Translations under genes and position numbers: made by a program | Origin: Papilionanthe hookeriana x Papilionanthe teres | Lineage: Eukaryota; Streptophyta; Magnoliopsida; Asparagales; Orchidaceae | Length of the DNA: 64,000 nucleotides | Direction of reading: 5' to 3' | Assembly (NCBI GenBank): GCA_022702705.1 | Contig: CM040429.1 | Span: 10,138,038-10,202,037, forward strand | The notes under the pieces: model-generated | Databases searched by the model: none | What the model was told of the DNA's origin: nothing | What the model saw: the letters and a program-made list of their open reading frames with translations, nothing else | Shown here: positions 38,614 to 50,920 of the stretch, piece after piece | How the letters are laid out: each line of letters opens with the position of its first letter | Numbering within the stretch: the stretch's first letter is position 1

Positions 38614-39027
38614 TTAATATTTCAGTTTAATCTGATTAGAATAAACCCTAACACTAGAATACAAAATTTTCAACCAATAATATTTTAAAATATAAACATT
38701 ATAAGCTCAATATATAATATTTACAAATAAATTTATAAGAAAAATACAGCATATAACTTAAATGTAGTGTACAATTAGCAAGTTGAATTTTTTTTAAGAC
38801 TTATTGCTGAATTTTATTCCTTTGGCAGTAATAATGTTAAAGAGATGAGATTAGGAGTGTAAATGAGTCACACAAGGCAGGATAAATGTGTGTTTGTGTC
38901 CAGCTCATTCAATTTTTATGTTGATTGAATTTGGATTATTATCAATGATTTTGGTATGTAGTATAAAAATGATCTTAATTTATCAGAATTAAATAAAAAT
39001 ATGACATTCAATAAGACAAAATGGACA
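38614..39027. other. AT-rich DNA, possible M1 end
   Basis: TTAGGAGTGTAAATGAGTC at about 38850 followed by CCAGCTCATTC may be a decayed M1 MITE start. Nothing else is seen. Confidence 0.3.
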
Positions 39028-39090
39028 AAAAGAATTCATGCAGCCGACCCCACTTAGTGGGATAAAGGGTTATTGTTGCTGTTGTTTTAT
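39028..39090 (+). mobile_element. 3' end of an RTE/Au-type retroposon
   Basis: GAATTCATGCAGCCGACCCC is followed by ACTTAGTGGGATAAAGGGTT and a short (TTG)n tail. This matches a 3' terminus widely shared by plant RTE LINEs and their SINE partners. Only the tail end is present. Confidence 0.65.
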
Positions 39091-42000
39091 ATAAATTTAA
39101 AAACATTATTTCCTGTGTATACATTTTGATATAATATATATTTGAGTTAATAATAAGCCAGATGTGATCCAATGAAGAACTATTTGTCTTTGAATTAAAA
39201 AAAAAAAAAAGATTAAAATATCTACTCAAGATCAGTTCACTTAACGAACAAAATATTAGCACGTAGAACACAAATTATTCATCATCAATAATATGTTTTG
39301 ATAACTTGTTATTGAATATGATATGATTAATCATGCCCTAATTTTTATGTCCCCAACAATGACTAAACATGATTTAATATTTGTTTCGAGGGATATGTTA
39401 GATCCTCACAGAGCGAAAAGGAATAGCTTTATACCAATGTAATAGATGTGAAAATTTTAGCAATAAAGCTAGGGAAAGTAGAACTTGACTGATTGATCAA
39501 TATCTATCCTAAGTCCAAATAAACCATCCTAGTTAAATGCAGTGCTACCCATCCACTCATGCATATGGCTAGCCCATAATTTAGAAGTGCAGATAGGTTA
39601 GCTGCCAACGCTCTCGAGTTGAAGCCAAAAGCCTAAAGCATCAGGCAAGATTTTACTCCTTGGTTGGAGTAAATTTTGCAAGCCACACTCTCGTTTCCTT
39701 AGACCAGGCTCCATCTCACTATGCCCATGAACGGAGCTCACCTTAATTTTGGTTGTAAGACAATCATATTGCACTCTTTCCTACATGAAAAGTCCTCTCT
39801 TAGGCATTTCTATGACCTCATATTGTTGGATTATAATCCTTTATTTTATAAAAAAAAATAGCACAATTCAAACCAAATAATTAATTTCAACTACCAAAAC
39901 ATACAGTCCAATCACAAGATAGCTTGAAGCAACAATAAGTCCCTCAATTTCTATTGCAATCTACACTTCTTTTGTTGGCCTCTGATAACAAGTGTTTTAG
40001 TTTGAGCCTAACCCATTTGAAATTTTAAATAAAAAAATTTGAAATCAAATTTTGTGGCATGTGAATATAGAGAGCTATTATTTTAATCGAGAGTTTTCTT
40101 AAAACATATCATCTAGGGGCTTGTCCTTTTAGGAAAGTTGAATCCAAGAATATGATAAATCATATCTTACTCAATAACGTAAGGAAAAAAACTTTTGATA
40201 TCCACTTCATTTTAAGCATATAAAAATCAATCAAATAAAGATTCAAGCTATTTCTAATTAGTCTACGCAATCTTTGGCCGCGAATTATGTAATTTCAAAA
40301 AAAAAATCAAAAAGAGTAAAAGTATCTTCCAAAATTTTAACATGAAAATAATGTCTGTTGATGACTATGTTTTCACAATATTTATGCACGAAGCAAGCAA
40401 AAATAACAATAATAAACACTTTTCGAGTTTGCACATTATCAATCTTTATTCTTGGAACCGACAAGTTTAAGCTTCATTGCTCCTATTATTTCAAAATTGT
40501 TCATCAACAAACAGTAGGTTATAGACATAGGGGTTGCACGTCACAATTTCCGACATCCAAAAAATAATAAAATTAAAGTTTAAAACCATATAAAATCACA
40601 CAAACATAAGTTATTTTTTCATGTGACATAAAATTAATTAATAACCTTTTTTATATGATACATTATTTGTTTTAGTGCTTAATTTTACTCTACTTTTCGT
40701 GAGTGGAACTCATCGTGATTTTTTATCTCTATCATTTTGCCATTCAAGAGGTAGATGATGAGATTCATCTCATGATTTATGGGTAGTGATAGTCTATTCT
40801 AATAATCTTTCTTCACTTGTATGACATAAAAGAATGGACGTTCATGTAAAAAAATTCTGCATAATTTGATACAATAATTGATGTTTGGCCCACTAATTTT
40901 TATATAGACATCTTTTATAAAATTTGTGCACTCGCCAAAAAGAAAAAGAGTTCCTTATAGTTTCACAATTTTCCTTTGACTTGGAGTCCTCTGACATATA
41001 AGGCCTTATCATTTATTTTTTCTTTAGTTAATGAGTATACTAGATTTATTTATTCAGACACCTGACTTATCTAACATTATCCAAAATTTCTTTAATATAA
41101 TACATTCAGAAGGTAATTACCATCAAGAAGTTTTGATCAAAATTGCACATGAACTAAACTTTGCTCATCTTATTATATAAATTACATGGATTAAAGTTAA
41201 ATTTTCATATCAAGGGACATAATCTTTTTCAACAACAACAACAACAAAAAATGTTTTTTTATAATATTATCATTGAAATTGATGTTACATTTCTTTCCAT
41301 TATCTCATGCTCCTTAGTCTAAAGTCCAAAACCAATTATCAACGCCTATGGACATATTTACTCTCACATAACTATTAATAAAGGATAGCTTAGCTAGTGC
41401 TAATCTCCTAAAAAATTTTAAACAATGATTAAATTCTTAGTAGTTTGACTGAAGCCAACAAACCTCTTTCATAATGAATTATATTCATTTAAACATGATA
41501 CATATTAGCAATACATTTAACGGTCACTAACTTAAAAATAAAACTATCACCTTAAGGCTAATTATCCTTTAACTTGTTTCATTTCTTAAGATTTTGTTAT
41601 TAAATTCTAACAAGAATTATATTTTAAACATATCATATCAAAAGAAGCCTCAATCTCACCAACAGGTTGCTTACTCAAACAATGGTGGGAAGCTATGGCC
41701 ACCAGACTCAGTACGTTCAAGACCATTCATCCATGGAACATCGTAATATTGCGTTAAGGAAACAGGAAATTTGGTATAGATGGACCAAAAAAATCAAGCA
41801 TGTTTCATATGGATTAGTAAATAAGTACAAGCATGACTTATATCAATAGGCTAAACTCAATATATGAAGATTAACTTCTCAGAGACCTTCAACCTAGTGA
41901 CTAATATGTTCATTAAAGGCTCTTAACTCCAACTATTGATTAGAATTATGTTATTAACTAATTAGAAATAAATATGTATCCATATATGTGGTTAAGTTTT

Positions 42001-42443
42001 AGGAGTACTACATGGTAAAAAGGCATCATTCATTCTCAATGAATCCTATAAGTCCTAGGAAGTAAAACAACCAAAATTACGATGAATCTATGTTTATAGT
42101 TGAACGCATCGAATGATGACCCATTAGTTGATGCATCAAAATACAAATGATTAGTGAGATGATTGTTATATCTCACCCTTCATCAAACTCAAACCCGTCG
42201 GAACATTGTTTTATCTCATTGAAACTTTCTACGAGCAATTTTAAGTTGCTCCATTATCTTTCGTATTATCTAAGCTGGAAAAGATATATATTAACAGGTG
42301 AAGAACAAGCATTATTTTTTAGGAAGCGGCGGCGCGGGGGTTGGAAAAAGTTGAGTAAGCAATCAATACAAAATATACTTTGTTAATTGGTGTGGAATCT
42401 AAAATTATGTAGAGAATGAGTACTTAATTTTATTTTGGGGCAA
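39091..42443. other. Unassigned DNA, no gene
   Basis: Moderate AT content, short ORFs only (none above 80 residues with a domain). Around 39400-39850 and 40930-41800 the text has a transposon-like feel, with short coding-like runs on both strands, but nothing I can name. It also contains a short (CAA)n at about 41232. Confidence 0.35.
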
Positions 42444-42638
42444 TTACATACATGCCACACAATTCTAACACTAAATATTCATATCACATTCATACCACTT
42501 AAATTTTAAACATCACATTAAAAATACCACTCTCGTTACAATGTTAAAGGTTTATGACACCAATATGTTATAAGCGTAAATATCAAACTTTAGGTGTTAG
42601 ATATGTAAACACATGCAAATTGTGTGGTAGTATGTAAA
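42444..42638. mobile_element. MITE family M3 copy
   Basis: The left end TTACATACATGCCACACAATT pairs with the right end AATTGTGTGGTAGTATGTAA over about 20 bases with few mismatches. About 195 bp, AT-rich, non-coding. Confidence 0.65.
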
Positions 42639-43299
42639 TTTTACTTTTATTTATACAATAAATCAAATTAGAACATAATACACTTAACTATAAATAAGAT
42701 CTTGATCCCTAGTTTAAATAGTAGCTTTTCGTATGCCACGTATCCAGGCTTGTTGGTTGGCATTCACGTTATAAATACGTTTTGGGATATCTATGTAAAT
42801 GCCTCTAAAATGAAATGAAATGAAATTTTAATTATTTTCATTTAATCTTGAATGATAGATTTTTTATAGATAATTTAAATGAAAAATAATCTGATATATT
42901 AAATTCAAATAAATGATTTAAATAACTGAGTAAGAAGAATGACTCCCGAGAAAGACCGGCACTGTATTATTTGCTACTTGAAAAGAATAATTAAATGAAT
43001 TATAAAAATAGTAAATACGTCTCGCGAAAAAGCTATTAATTATTGAGCTAATTTAATATAAATTATCGATGATATTCATAGTAATTTAAATATTTAATAG
43101 AATTCTAGAAATGTGATGACAGTATGGTGCTCGGTCTTCTGGAGACTTTGATTTCGTCCAGTCAAAGATTTACAGTAATTTATTTACTATTATAATGCAT
43201 CCTTAATTATTGAAAATACATTTTATATACTTTTTTAATTAAATGTAAATGAATTTGTATCAAAATAATAGTCCAAAAATTATTATTAGTATTATTTTA
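42639..43299. other. AT-rich unassigned DNA
   Basis: No gene or clear element. Confidence 0.4.
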
Positions 43300-43507
43300 T
43301 TAGCTTATTCTAACATAAACCACTAAATTGATTTGGACTGAAGAAGAATGGTCTAATTTCAAATTGATCTACTGTTGGTTTAACTGTAAGTTTGTTTGAG
43401 TTAAAGTTCTGATAACTTTTAGTCGAAGTTTGGCTATTTCTTGTTCAAAAGAACTTTGAGATTCTTGAAATATCTCAAGATCCAAGCAGTGCCTCGAGAT
43501 TCATACC
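43300..43507 (-). mobile_element. LTR family 1, 5' fragment (copy E)
   Basis: Plus-strand words ACTGTAAGTTTGTTTGAG, TTAGTCGAAGTTTG, TTCTTGTTCAAAAGA and TTGAGATTCTTGAAAT line up with 27990-28095 of LTR copy A. Only the 5' part of the LTR is left. MITE M2b starts directly after it. Confidence 0.5.
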
Positions 43508-43828
43508 GGATTGTTTGGGATCATTAATTTTTCCTTTTTATTTTTGTATTTTTTTAAACATGTTTTTTAGTCTATTTTTTGTGATGTTTTTATTTTTATT
43601 TTAAAAATAAGTGAATAATTTTTTTAGAATATTTGAGAACTTTTAGATATTTTGAGTATTTTCAAAAAGAATCTTATTTTTTATGAACATACCAAAATAA
43701 AATAGAAATAAAAATCAAAATGATGCATATTTGAGACGTTTGTTTTTAAAAACACTCAAATTATTTAAAATTATTTTGAGTGTTAATAATAATAATAATA
43801 ATACAAGAAATTGATCCCAAACAGGTCC
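43508..43828. mobile_element. MITE family M2, best copy b
   Basis: The left GGATTGTTTGGGATCA and the right TGATCCCAAACAGGTCC are near-perfect inverted repeats. About 320 bp with an (AATAAT)-rich interior. The GTTTGG-type ends are common in plant MITEs of the Harbinger and hAT groups; no target duplication is certain. Confidence 0.65.
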
Positions 43829-45220
43829 TAAATTTGTGCATTAATGTATTAAGATGAAATTTCTCAATGTATTATTAAGATAAATTTTCAAGAACGGTCA
43901 TCTATTTTTTTATGTTGGCTTTTTCATCCTTGGGCTTGTCTTTGAATCTGTCTCTTCTGGAGTTTATTTAGCTGAGATACCTTCTTATGTTTGTTCAGAT
44001 TGTTAATGTTGGATCTTTGATATTTAAATGATTCTTTAGTTGTTGTTTGATCTTGGCTGACTGAGTAGATATTTTGATCGGTGATTGAGCTAAGACATAT
44101 CCTCTCAATGTTTCTGATTTCAACTGTCTCTAAAGGTTAATTTAAGCATCTATTCTTCTATCTTGTTCTTTCTTTACATTTTGGATATGTTTTTAAGTGG
44201 ATGGAAACATTGACTTTATGTTTCAACCATTATAAACTTATTTTGTTGGCTTCTATTACTTGAATGCTATAATTTTTCCTTTTCTTGGATGAAGATTATT
44301 ACATTATTATTGGGTTATGTTGAGCTCTCTCTTTATGTATGATTCCGCTTGCTGTTTGCTTTTAAACTAGTAATTTTATTGGCTCTTTCATGTTTTCTAT
44401 ATAGACTTTTTGTGCTTTGAGTGTTTCCCTTCCTTCTACTGGAGCTTAATTGGATGTTATGGATTTATTGCTGAAATTATTGATCTTTAGCTCTCATTTG
44501 GAAGATGTTTGCTATGGGAACTCCCTTTCTACTTAAATTTGGCTGCCCATTTGGTTGTTTTGCGTCGGAAGCCTCTTATCTATCGTTGTTTACATTATTG
44601 ATGGAAGCTATTTGGTGTTGCTTATTGCTAAAGAGATTTCTTACACTTTATCCAATTTCAGTTTGAAGCTATTTGGTGTTGGTTGGTGTTCTGTAGCTTT
44701 TGTTTCTAAAATATTTATGTTTGTCTGTGTACTTAATTATTTTTCTTTCTAAATTGTAAATTATATGTTGCTTTGAGTCTGTAATTTGATATCATGTAAG
44801 AAAATTGGTTATGTAATAACATTTTTTGATTGAATAGTATGTTAATATAATAGTGCCCATATATAAACAATGGAAAAGAATAATACAAAAATATATATTG
44901 AATTAAGATATCTTTAATAATGAGAGTATATTATACTAATAATGATTATAAATTCTCACAATAAACATTATGCATATATTTCAATATTTATAAGATATTG
45001 AATAATTCTGAAAATTCTGGCTATCAAAACATTAAATATTATGTAAAATAAAGAAGATGAAGGAATAAAAAAATAAAAGCTTTAACGTTTAAGGTACAGA
45101 TTCATATTTTGAAATGAGCATTGTCACATTTTAAAGTTAAGTGCATGCAACCACTTAATCAAAGAGTGATATACATACATACAGCTCCAATTCACTCAAG
45201 CTCTTCTCTTCACTTAAATC
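43829..45220. other. T-rich intergenic DNA downstream of the PPR gene
   Basis: The plus strand at 43880-44760 is strikingly rich in T and TTTG words, with few long A runs. It looks like an untranslated or intronic transcript region or LINE leader. The ORF at 44555-44752 has no domain. 44800-45180 is plain AT-rich. Confidence 0.35.
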
Positions 45221-47404
45221 TCATCTACCATCTGTATGTATAAAGCTACTTCCAGGTGACTTTATCAATCTCTTCTGTTTCATCAGTTCCCTCACCTTCA
45301 GAGCCTCATCCCACCTTTGATCTGATGCATATAAATTTGACAACAGAACATAATAATCTGGGCTATTTGGCTTCAACTCCATTATTTTTCTTAGGGCCTT
45401 TTCTCCAAGATCTAATCTCGAGTGCAGTCTACAGCCATGAAGCAAAACTCCCCACACACTAATCTCAGCATTCACAGGCATCCCCTCCATGAACTCTACT
45501 GCTTCCTCAAGCTTCCCAGCTCTCACTAACATATCAACCATGCAAGCATAGTGTTTCATGGATGGAACTACTTCATACTGTTTACACATCCTCTCAAAAA
45601 GCTCCTTACCTTCCTTAACCATTCCAGTGTGACTACAGGTTGATAGAATGCTCATAAAGGTAACTTCATTGGGCTTTAGATCTTCCCACAACATTTTTTG
45701 GAAAAGATCAAGAGAAGTAATTGAATCACCCTGTAAACCATATCCACCCATCATTGCACACCATGTAACAACATTCTTATTGCACATCTCATCAAATACT
45801 TGGCGAGCCGATGTTAGATCCCCACATTTGTTGTAGAAATTCAGTAGAGCCGTACTAACATAAATATTTGAAAGAAAGGCAGCTCTAACAGCATAAGAAT
45901 GAAATGAACCTCCAATATACAGTGAAAAAATAGAAGCACAAGCTGAGAAAGCATTCACTATTGTGACAGCATCAGGTAAATAACCTTCAAACCTCATTTT
46001 GTGAAAGAGTAACAGAGCCTCAGATCCAAAATTATTTTGAGAATAACCTGCCATCATTGCATTCCAAGTGACTAAATCCTTACAACCCATCCTTTGAAAA
46101 ATATTCTCAGCTTCCTTAATAGAACCACACTTTGCATACATATCAACAATTGCATTCATGACAACATTGTAATCTTCTACTCCTAGCTTTATCCCAAGCA
46201 TATGAATTGACCTGCCAAGATTTAAATTGGATAATTGGGCTGAAGCTGAGAGAGCGCTGGCAATGGTGATGGAGTTAGGGATTATGTCTGCCCATTTTGG
46301 GTTGGAGAAGAGCTTCAAAGCTTCAACTGCGCAGCCGTTCTGCGTGTAACCGACGACCATAGAAGTCCATGTAATGAGGTCAATATAATCCAGGTCATTG
46401 AAGATGGAGTAAGCATCAGTAACTTCCCTACACTTGACATACATATCCAATAATGCAGATCCAATGAAGATGTTCATAGCCATCCCTTTCTTTAAGACAT
46501 AGCCATGGATCCATCTTCCTTGAACTAAAGCTTCTAATGATGAACATGCTGATAGTATGGTTCCCATAGTGTACTCACTAGGCTCCACACCTGCTAATCT
46601 CATGCTGTTATACAAAATCAATCCATCTTTGGCACGATCATGTTGAACCAAACCGGTCATGACTGTGGTCCAAGATACCACATTCTTCGCTGAAATTGTA
46701 TCAAACAAGGTAGACGCCGAATTCAAATCTCCACATTTTGCATACATGTCAATGAGTGTGTTTAGAAGAAAATCATCTGGGTTCCCAACCTTAGCTATAT
46801 GACAATGAATCTTCTTTCCCTCGTTAAGATCTAACAATTTAATGCAGGCATTCAAAACCAGCGAGAACAAGACATTGTCCTGCACTAGAAGGAACTCTCT
46901 ACAACAGCCGTAAAGCTTAATCGCATCCAAATAGCAGTCATTTATGAGATAGGACTTCATCATTGCTTTACACGAGTAAAGATCCGGGTCAGTAATTCCG
47001 TCGAATACCATGCGTGCGCAGTTGGTGTTTCCCCAAACAGCATAGGAAACGAGGAGCTTCGTCTGGAAAGAGAGGTTTTTGGACAGCCCATTGACAATGA
47101 GCAAGGTGTGCGATTTATGGAGAGAGAACAAGTTGGTGCAAGAATCAAACAACGAGAGAATCTTGCGCGAGAGAGTTCTGGTGTAGTCCGTAGAGCAAGT
47201 ACGGATATTTAATGGAGGCGGCAGGAATGATCCCGGACTCGGGTGATTGATGCCGGACAGAGAGCCTAAAGCGTCAGATTTCGCTGAAAGAATCGAAAGA
47301 AATCGTCTTTGAAGCGCTGGTAAGAAGGCCGCCATCCTCCTTCCATGGCTGCCGCCGCTTTGGCTTGCAGGAAGGAGAGGCCCGGTTTCAGATGCGGGCT
47401 GCAA
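45221..47404 (-). CDS. Pentatricopeptide repeat protein, E class (At2g03380-like), intronless
   Basis: A complete 727-residue PPR protein. PLS-type repeats run from about residue 115 to 645, with phrases such as LIDMYAKCGDLNSA, VVSWTTVMTGLVQ, ALLDMYVKC, LVTWNAMMAGYSQN and HYACMVDMLVRAG. The last 80 residues form the E motifs (VWGVLLHGCRLHSRLDLGEK, YYVLLSNLYASDQRWDEALK) and end SPGSSFIHTDGR. There is no DYW domain. Wording follows Arabidopsis At2g03380 closely. PLS/E proteins bind organelle RNA and usually recruit a deaminase for C-to-U editing. A second Met at residue 24 (47335) begins MAAFLPALQRRFLSILSAKS, a basic amphipathic stretch that suits a mitochondrial presequence, so it may be the true start. 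No frameshift or stop; a single exon is normal for the family. The RLK gene lies 2.3 kb upstream on the same strand. Confidence 0.92.
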   Translation of the reverse strand: MQPASETGPLLPASQSGGSHGRRMAAFLPALQRRFLSILSAKSDALGSLSGINHPSPGSFLPPPLNIRTCSTDYTRTLSRKILSLFDSCTNLFSLHKSHTLLIVNGLSKNLSFQTKLLVSYAVWGNTNCARMVFDGITDPDLYSCKAMMKSYLINDCYLDAIKLYGCCREFLLVQDNVLFSLVLNACIKLLDLNEGKKIHCHIAKVGNPDDFLLNTLIDMYAKCGDLNSASTLFDTISAKNVVSWTTVMTGLVQHDRAKDGLILYNSMRLAGVEPSEYTMGTILSACSSLEALVQGRWIHGYVLKKGMAMNIFIGSALLDMYVKCREVTDAYSIFNDLDYIDLITWTSMVVGYTQNGCAVEALKLFSNPKWADIIPNSITIASALSASAQLSNLNLGRSIHMLGIKLGVEDYNVVMNAIVDMYAKCGSIKEAENIFQRMGCKDLVTWNAMMAGYSQNNFGSEALLLFHKMRFEGYLPDAVTIVNAFSACASIFSLYIGGSFHSYAVRAAFLSNIYVSTALLNFYNKCGDLTSARQVFDEMCNKNVVTWCAMMGGYGLQGDSITSLDLFQKMLWEDLKPNEVTFMSILSTCSHTGMVKEGKELFERMCKQYEVVPSMKHYACMVDMLVRAGKLEEAVEFMEGMPVNAEISVWGVLLHGCRLHSRLDLGEKALRKIMELKPNSPDYYVLLSNLYASDQRWDEALKVRELMKQKRLIKSPGSSFIHTDGR

Positions 47405-47824
47405 ATGTAAATTTTGGCAAAATTAATGATTACGTAATAACAGTAACAACAGTAATCAAAAGTAAATTAATACGAATATGGATTTGGTTAAAAAGCTCAT
47501 TCGACAAATACAAATATTTAAATTAAAATTTTATAAAATTGGCAAAATATTATTTTATTTATTATTTTTAATAAATATATAGTTCAGCATATAAATATGA
47601 ATGTAAAGAATCTTTAGTCATATGACAACATTAATATATTTTCATATTTGATAAATATCATATAATCAATGCAGATTGGCATAAATTGTTTGGATTTTAT
47701 TATGGGAATCACTAGTCTAAAGTAGAAACATTAAGATTATATTTTCTTGGTACCCAATATCAATGTAAGATATCACTAGCAAGCTTTACTCCCTCTGTTA
47801 CTTTCAAGTTTAATGTCTGTCTAT
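47405..47824. other. Upstream region of the PPR gene
   Basis: AT-rich. No clear promoter element could be fixed by eye. Confidence 0.35.
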
Positions 47825-48893
47825 TGATATGTGCCGAAAGATCGTGATGGTAGTGTGATTATTTAGTGTCTTAATGTTGCACGAAAATTAATCACATATT
47901 TAAATAATTAAAGTGACAATTAGAGATCTCTAAAGTTTTACGTGACAAATTCGGATAGGGAAAAGATCATGAGGCCTATAGCCCAATCAGAACAATCTAC
48001 TGTGAATTTGTGAGTACATGTATATGTTCTTGTCTCGCATACCGAAAAGGCGACATAATTCCTTGAGATACAATATTTGTTATAAAATGACAAGGAGTGA
48101 TTGTAGTTGAGAGTAGTTACTGGAATTTCGATATATCATCTTCGAGGTGTGTCGTTACACGATGTTCAGGAAGATGTTGGTGTTTCTTTATTCTACAACG
48201 TATGCCAAGATTTTGTAGTGTGCTTTGTTATTCAGCAAAGCAAGGGTTAGCCAATAGTGGCCAGCGACAACCAACGCATAATGGTCGATGGTGTTCGGCG
48301 CCTGTAAATGGGGCATCGTGCACTGGATCTTTTGTGTAGTTCACTAGACCTCAACTCATTCTCCTGTGTGCTCAAGTCTTCCTCTGGTTTAAGTTCTAAG
48401 TTTCCATTCATGAAGGGAGTAAGACTCTATTTATAGAGTCCAGGAGAGACCTCCCTGCAAAAAAGAAAAATATACATAGCACACCATCAAATGACCCGAC
48501 GATATTTCCTCGATTGGACAATATTTTGTAGGCACTTGATGCTATAATTATGTTGGAATTGATTGATCTTTGGCTCGTTATATTCTTCTTATTGAGAAGC
48601 TCTATTTGACTATAAACTAGTTATATTTGGAATTCATTTGACTTTTCAATTTGGCGCTAGAAGCTTCAAAAAATGGCTTAACGACTCTAGCAGAGCTTGA
48701 TTTGACTAGAAGTGGATCAATATTTGTGTCATTGTACTTCTCTTATCGAGCCGGTTACTTTGACTATAATTTTATTGAAATCAGAAATTTAAATATTGGA
48801 CTATGATTTTAGTTGGAGTTTTGACGTTTCAATGCCTGGTTAGAGAGTCAATTTCAATTCAATTTTGAATTGGTGGGTTAACCTGATCCTGGC
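47825..48893 (-). mobile_element. LTR family 1, solo copy D
   Basis: The minus-strand 3' end ...CACATATCA at 47825 matches the CACATCA end of copy B. The TGCAACATTAAGAC block, the ATAGTAGATTGTTCTGA block (about 48000) and the TATA box CTATAAATAGAG (about 48435-48424) follow. Next come a TTCATGAA-centred hairpin (about 48419-48401) and the 'ccggctcg..' 5' part. The 5' border near 48893 is less certain. A (TA)n lies 130 bases beyond. The ORF at 48097-48339 is not a gene. Confidence 0.6.
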
Positions 48894-49020
48894 CAAAAAA
48901 ATTAATTAAGTTAGGATCTTAACTCAGACCTAATCTTTCTATTCAACTTTGGGTTGAGCTAGCATTTCAATTCACACCATACTTGTGATAGATGTTAAAA
49001 TTTATGATAGAAAGTACACA

Positions 49021-49079
<59 letters not shown>

Positions 49080-49733
49080 GAATGGATTTACAATGAAATC
49101 ATATATTAATCCTAATTAATATACTTAAAATTTTAATTTGAAAATTCATCTATTAATATACTTGGCTCAACATAGATCACCTATAATGTGTTTTATTCTT
49201 CTAACCTTTTTTGAGATGTTATTTAAAACAATGATTTGAGTGGGGAAAGGAATAATCTCATGCAATAAATAATCTCTTATTCCCCCAAACACAATTGGGT
49301 TGAACCTAAATACAACTCATGATGATAAGATTAAGTATACCATAATCTCCTATTTTTATCCTTATGAGATCAATAATTTGATACATGCAATAACAAAACA
49401 AGTCCTTAAATAAACCCATATATGACCATTACCAATCACCATTAAAATACTTTTTAATATCCTAAGTGAGTGATTACCAAACTAATCTGCAGGCTTAATT
49501 AAAATAATCACATAAACAAACCAGATAAACCTTCAAAAAACCAAGAATCGACCAAAGTGATCTCTCCATTAACTAATTGAAAACTAAAAAGAATTTAAAC
49601 ACTATAAACCCCAACAATCAAATGGTGAATTAAAAAAAAAAAACTATCCACCAAATGCAAGCTAGCTAGCTTTCAACTATACAACCGAGTTGCTTTATAC
49701 AGACATCATTACAATTAAATTAACCATAATTAA
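48894..49733. other. Region between LTR copy D and the RLK gene 3' end
   Basis: AT-rich, with a (TA)n microsatellite at 49025-49076. It includes the probable 3' UTR of the receptor kinase (49500-49733). No gene. Confidence 0.4.
49025..49076 (+). repeat. (TA)n microsatellite
   Basis: About 26 TA units. Confidence 0.95.
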
Positions 49734-50282
49734 TCAACAATCAGAAGAAGAATCTGGCAATGTTGGTGAAGAATCAACAACTGCAAGCCTTGATATATCC
49801 TGCTTTAAGATAGCCATCTCATGGGCCACATCGATCATGGTGGGACGCATGGAGGGGGAGTACTGGGTGCAGACGAGCCCCAGTTCCACTAGTTCTGAGA
49901 TCACAGTTCTCTTCAGCTTGTTGTGATAGAAGGGATCGTGTTGGGCTAGTGAGGGTAAGTTTAGGGTTAGTTCTTCGGGGATTATGGATTCAATATTGTT
50001 TGGATAATGGTTCTTAACCCATTCATGGAGGTTGTGACCTTCGTGGACGACGACGTCTGTAGGGCGCGTTCCGGTGATCATTTCCAGGAGAAGAACTCCG
50101 AAGCTGTATACATCTCCTTGTGTGGATGGATGGCCTCCCAAACCATATTCTGCATGGAGGGTTAACAATGTGATTAAATTAACAATCAAATATAAACATT
50201 CTAATAATTTAATAATACATAAAAAATAAGCCCATTTTAATAAAGGTAAAAGATATATACTCTCTCTCTCTCTATGTATGTG

Positions 50283-50355
<73 letters not shown>

Positions 50356-50873
50356 CTTTTCAATATTTTATTTGTATAGCTCACCGTCATTTAATTTAAT
50401 AATAATTAATTAATTAAAGAGAGAATGATCAAGTCTCTTCACAAGAGATACCGTATCATTTCGCTTTAATTAATTAATTAATTATCCTAAATTTTATTGG
50501 TGAGCAACCACCCTAATAGGTGGTTGCTAATAATGGATAATTAAGATAAAGATTGTGTCTCTTCCCAACATACACTTATCATTTTTATGATAAATAAGAG
50601 AATGGTCATTTTTTCTCCATAAGAAAAAAAAATGTATAATTTTTCTTTATTAGAAGATAAAGAAAGTACAAAAAGTAATAAGGATTAGAGGGAGAAATTT
50701 CTTCTCTTCATATTGAATTCTACAGTCATAAATATTTGTATGTTTATTTTATTTATGGGTATGCGAAAATCAAGAATTCAAATATCTCAATCATTAAGAA
50801 TTTTATGAAATTTAGATCATGAAATTGGATTTTATAAATTAAAAAAAATCCTAAAATGATTTAAGAATCCTCT

Positions 50874-50920
<47 letters not shown>

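Noticed and set aside
45256..45836. Plus-strand ORFs within the PPR gene
   Set aside because: Antisense shadows.
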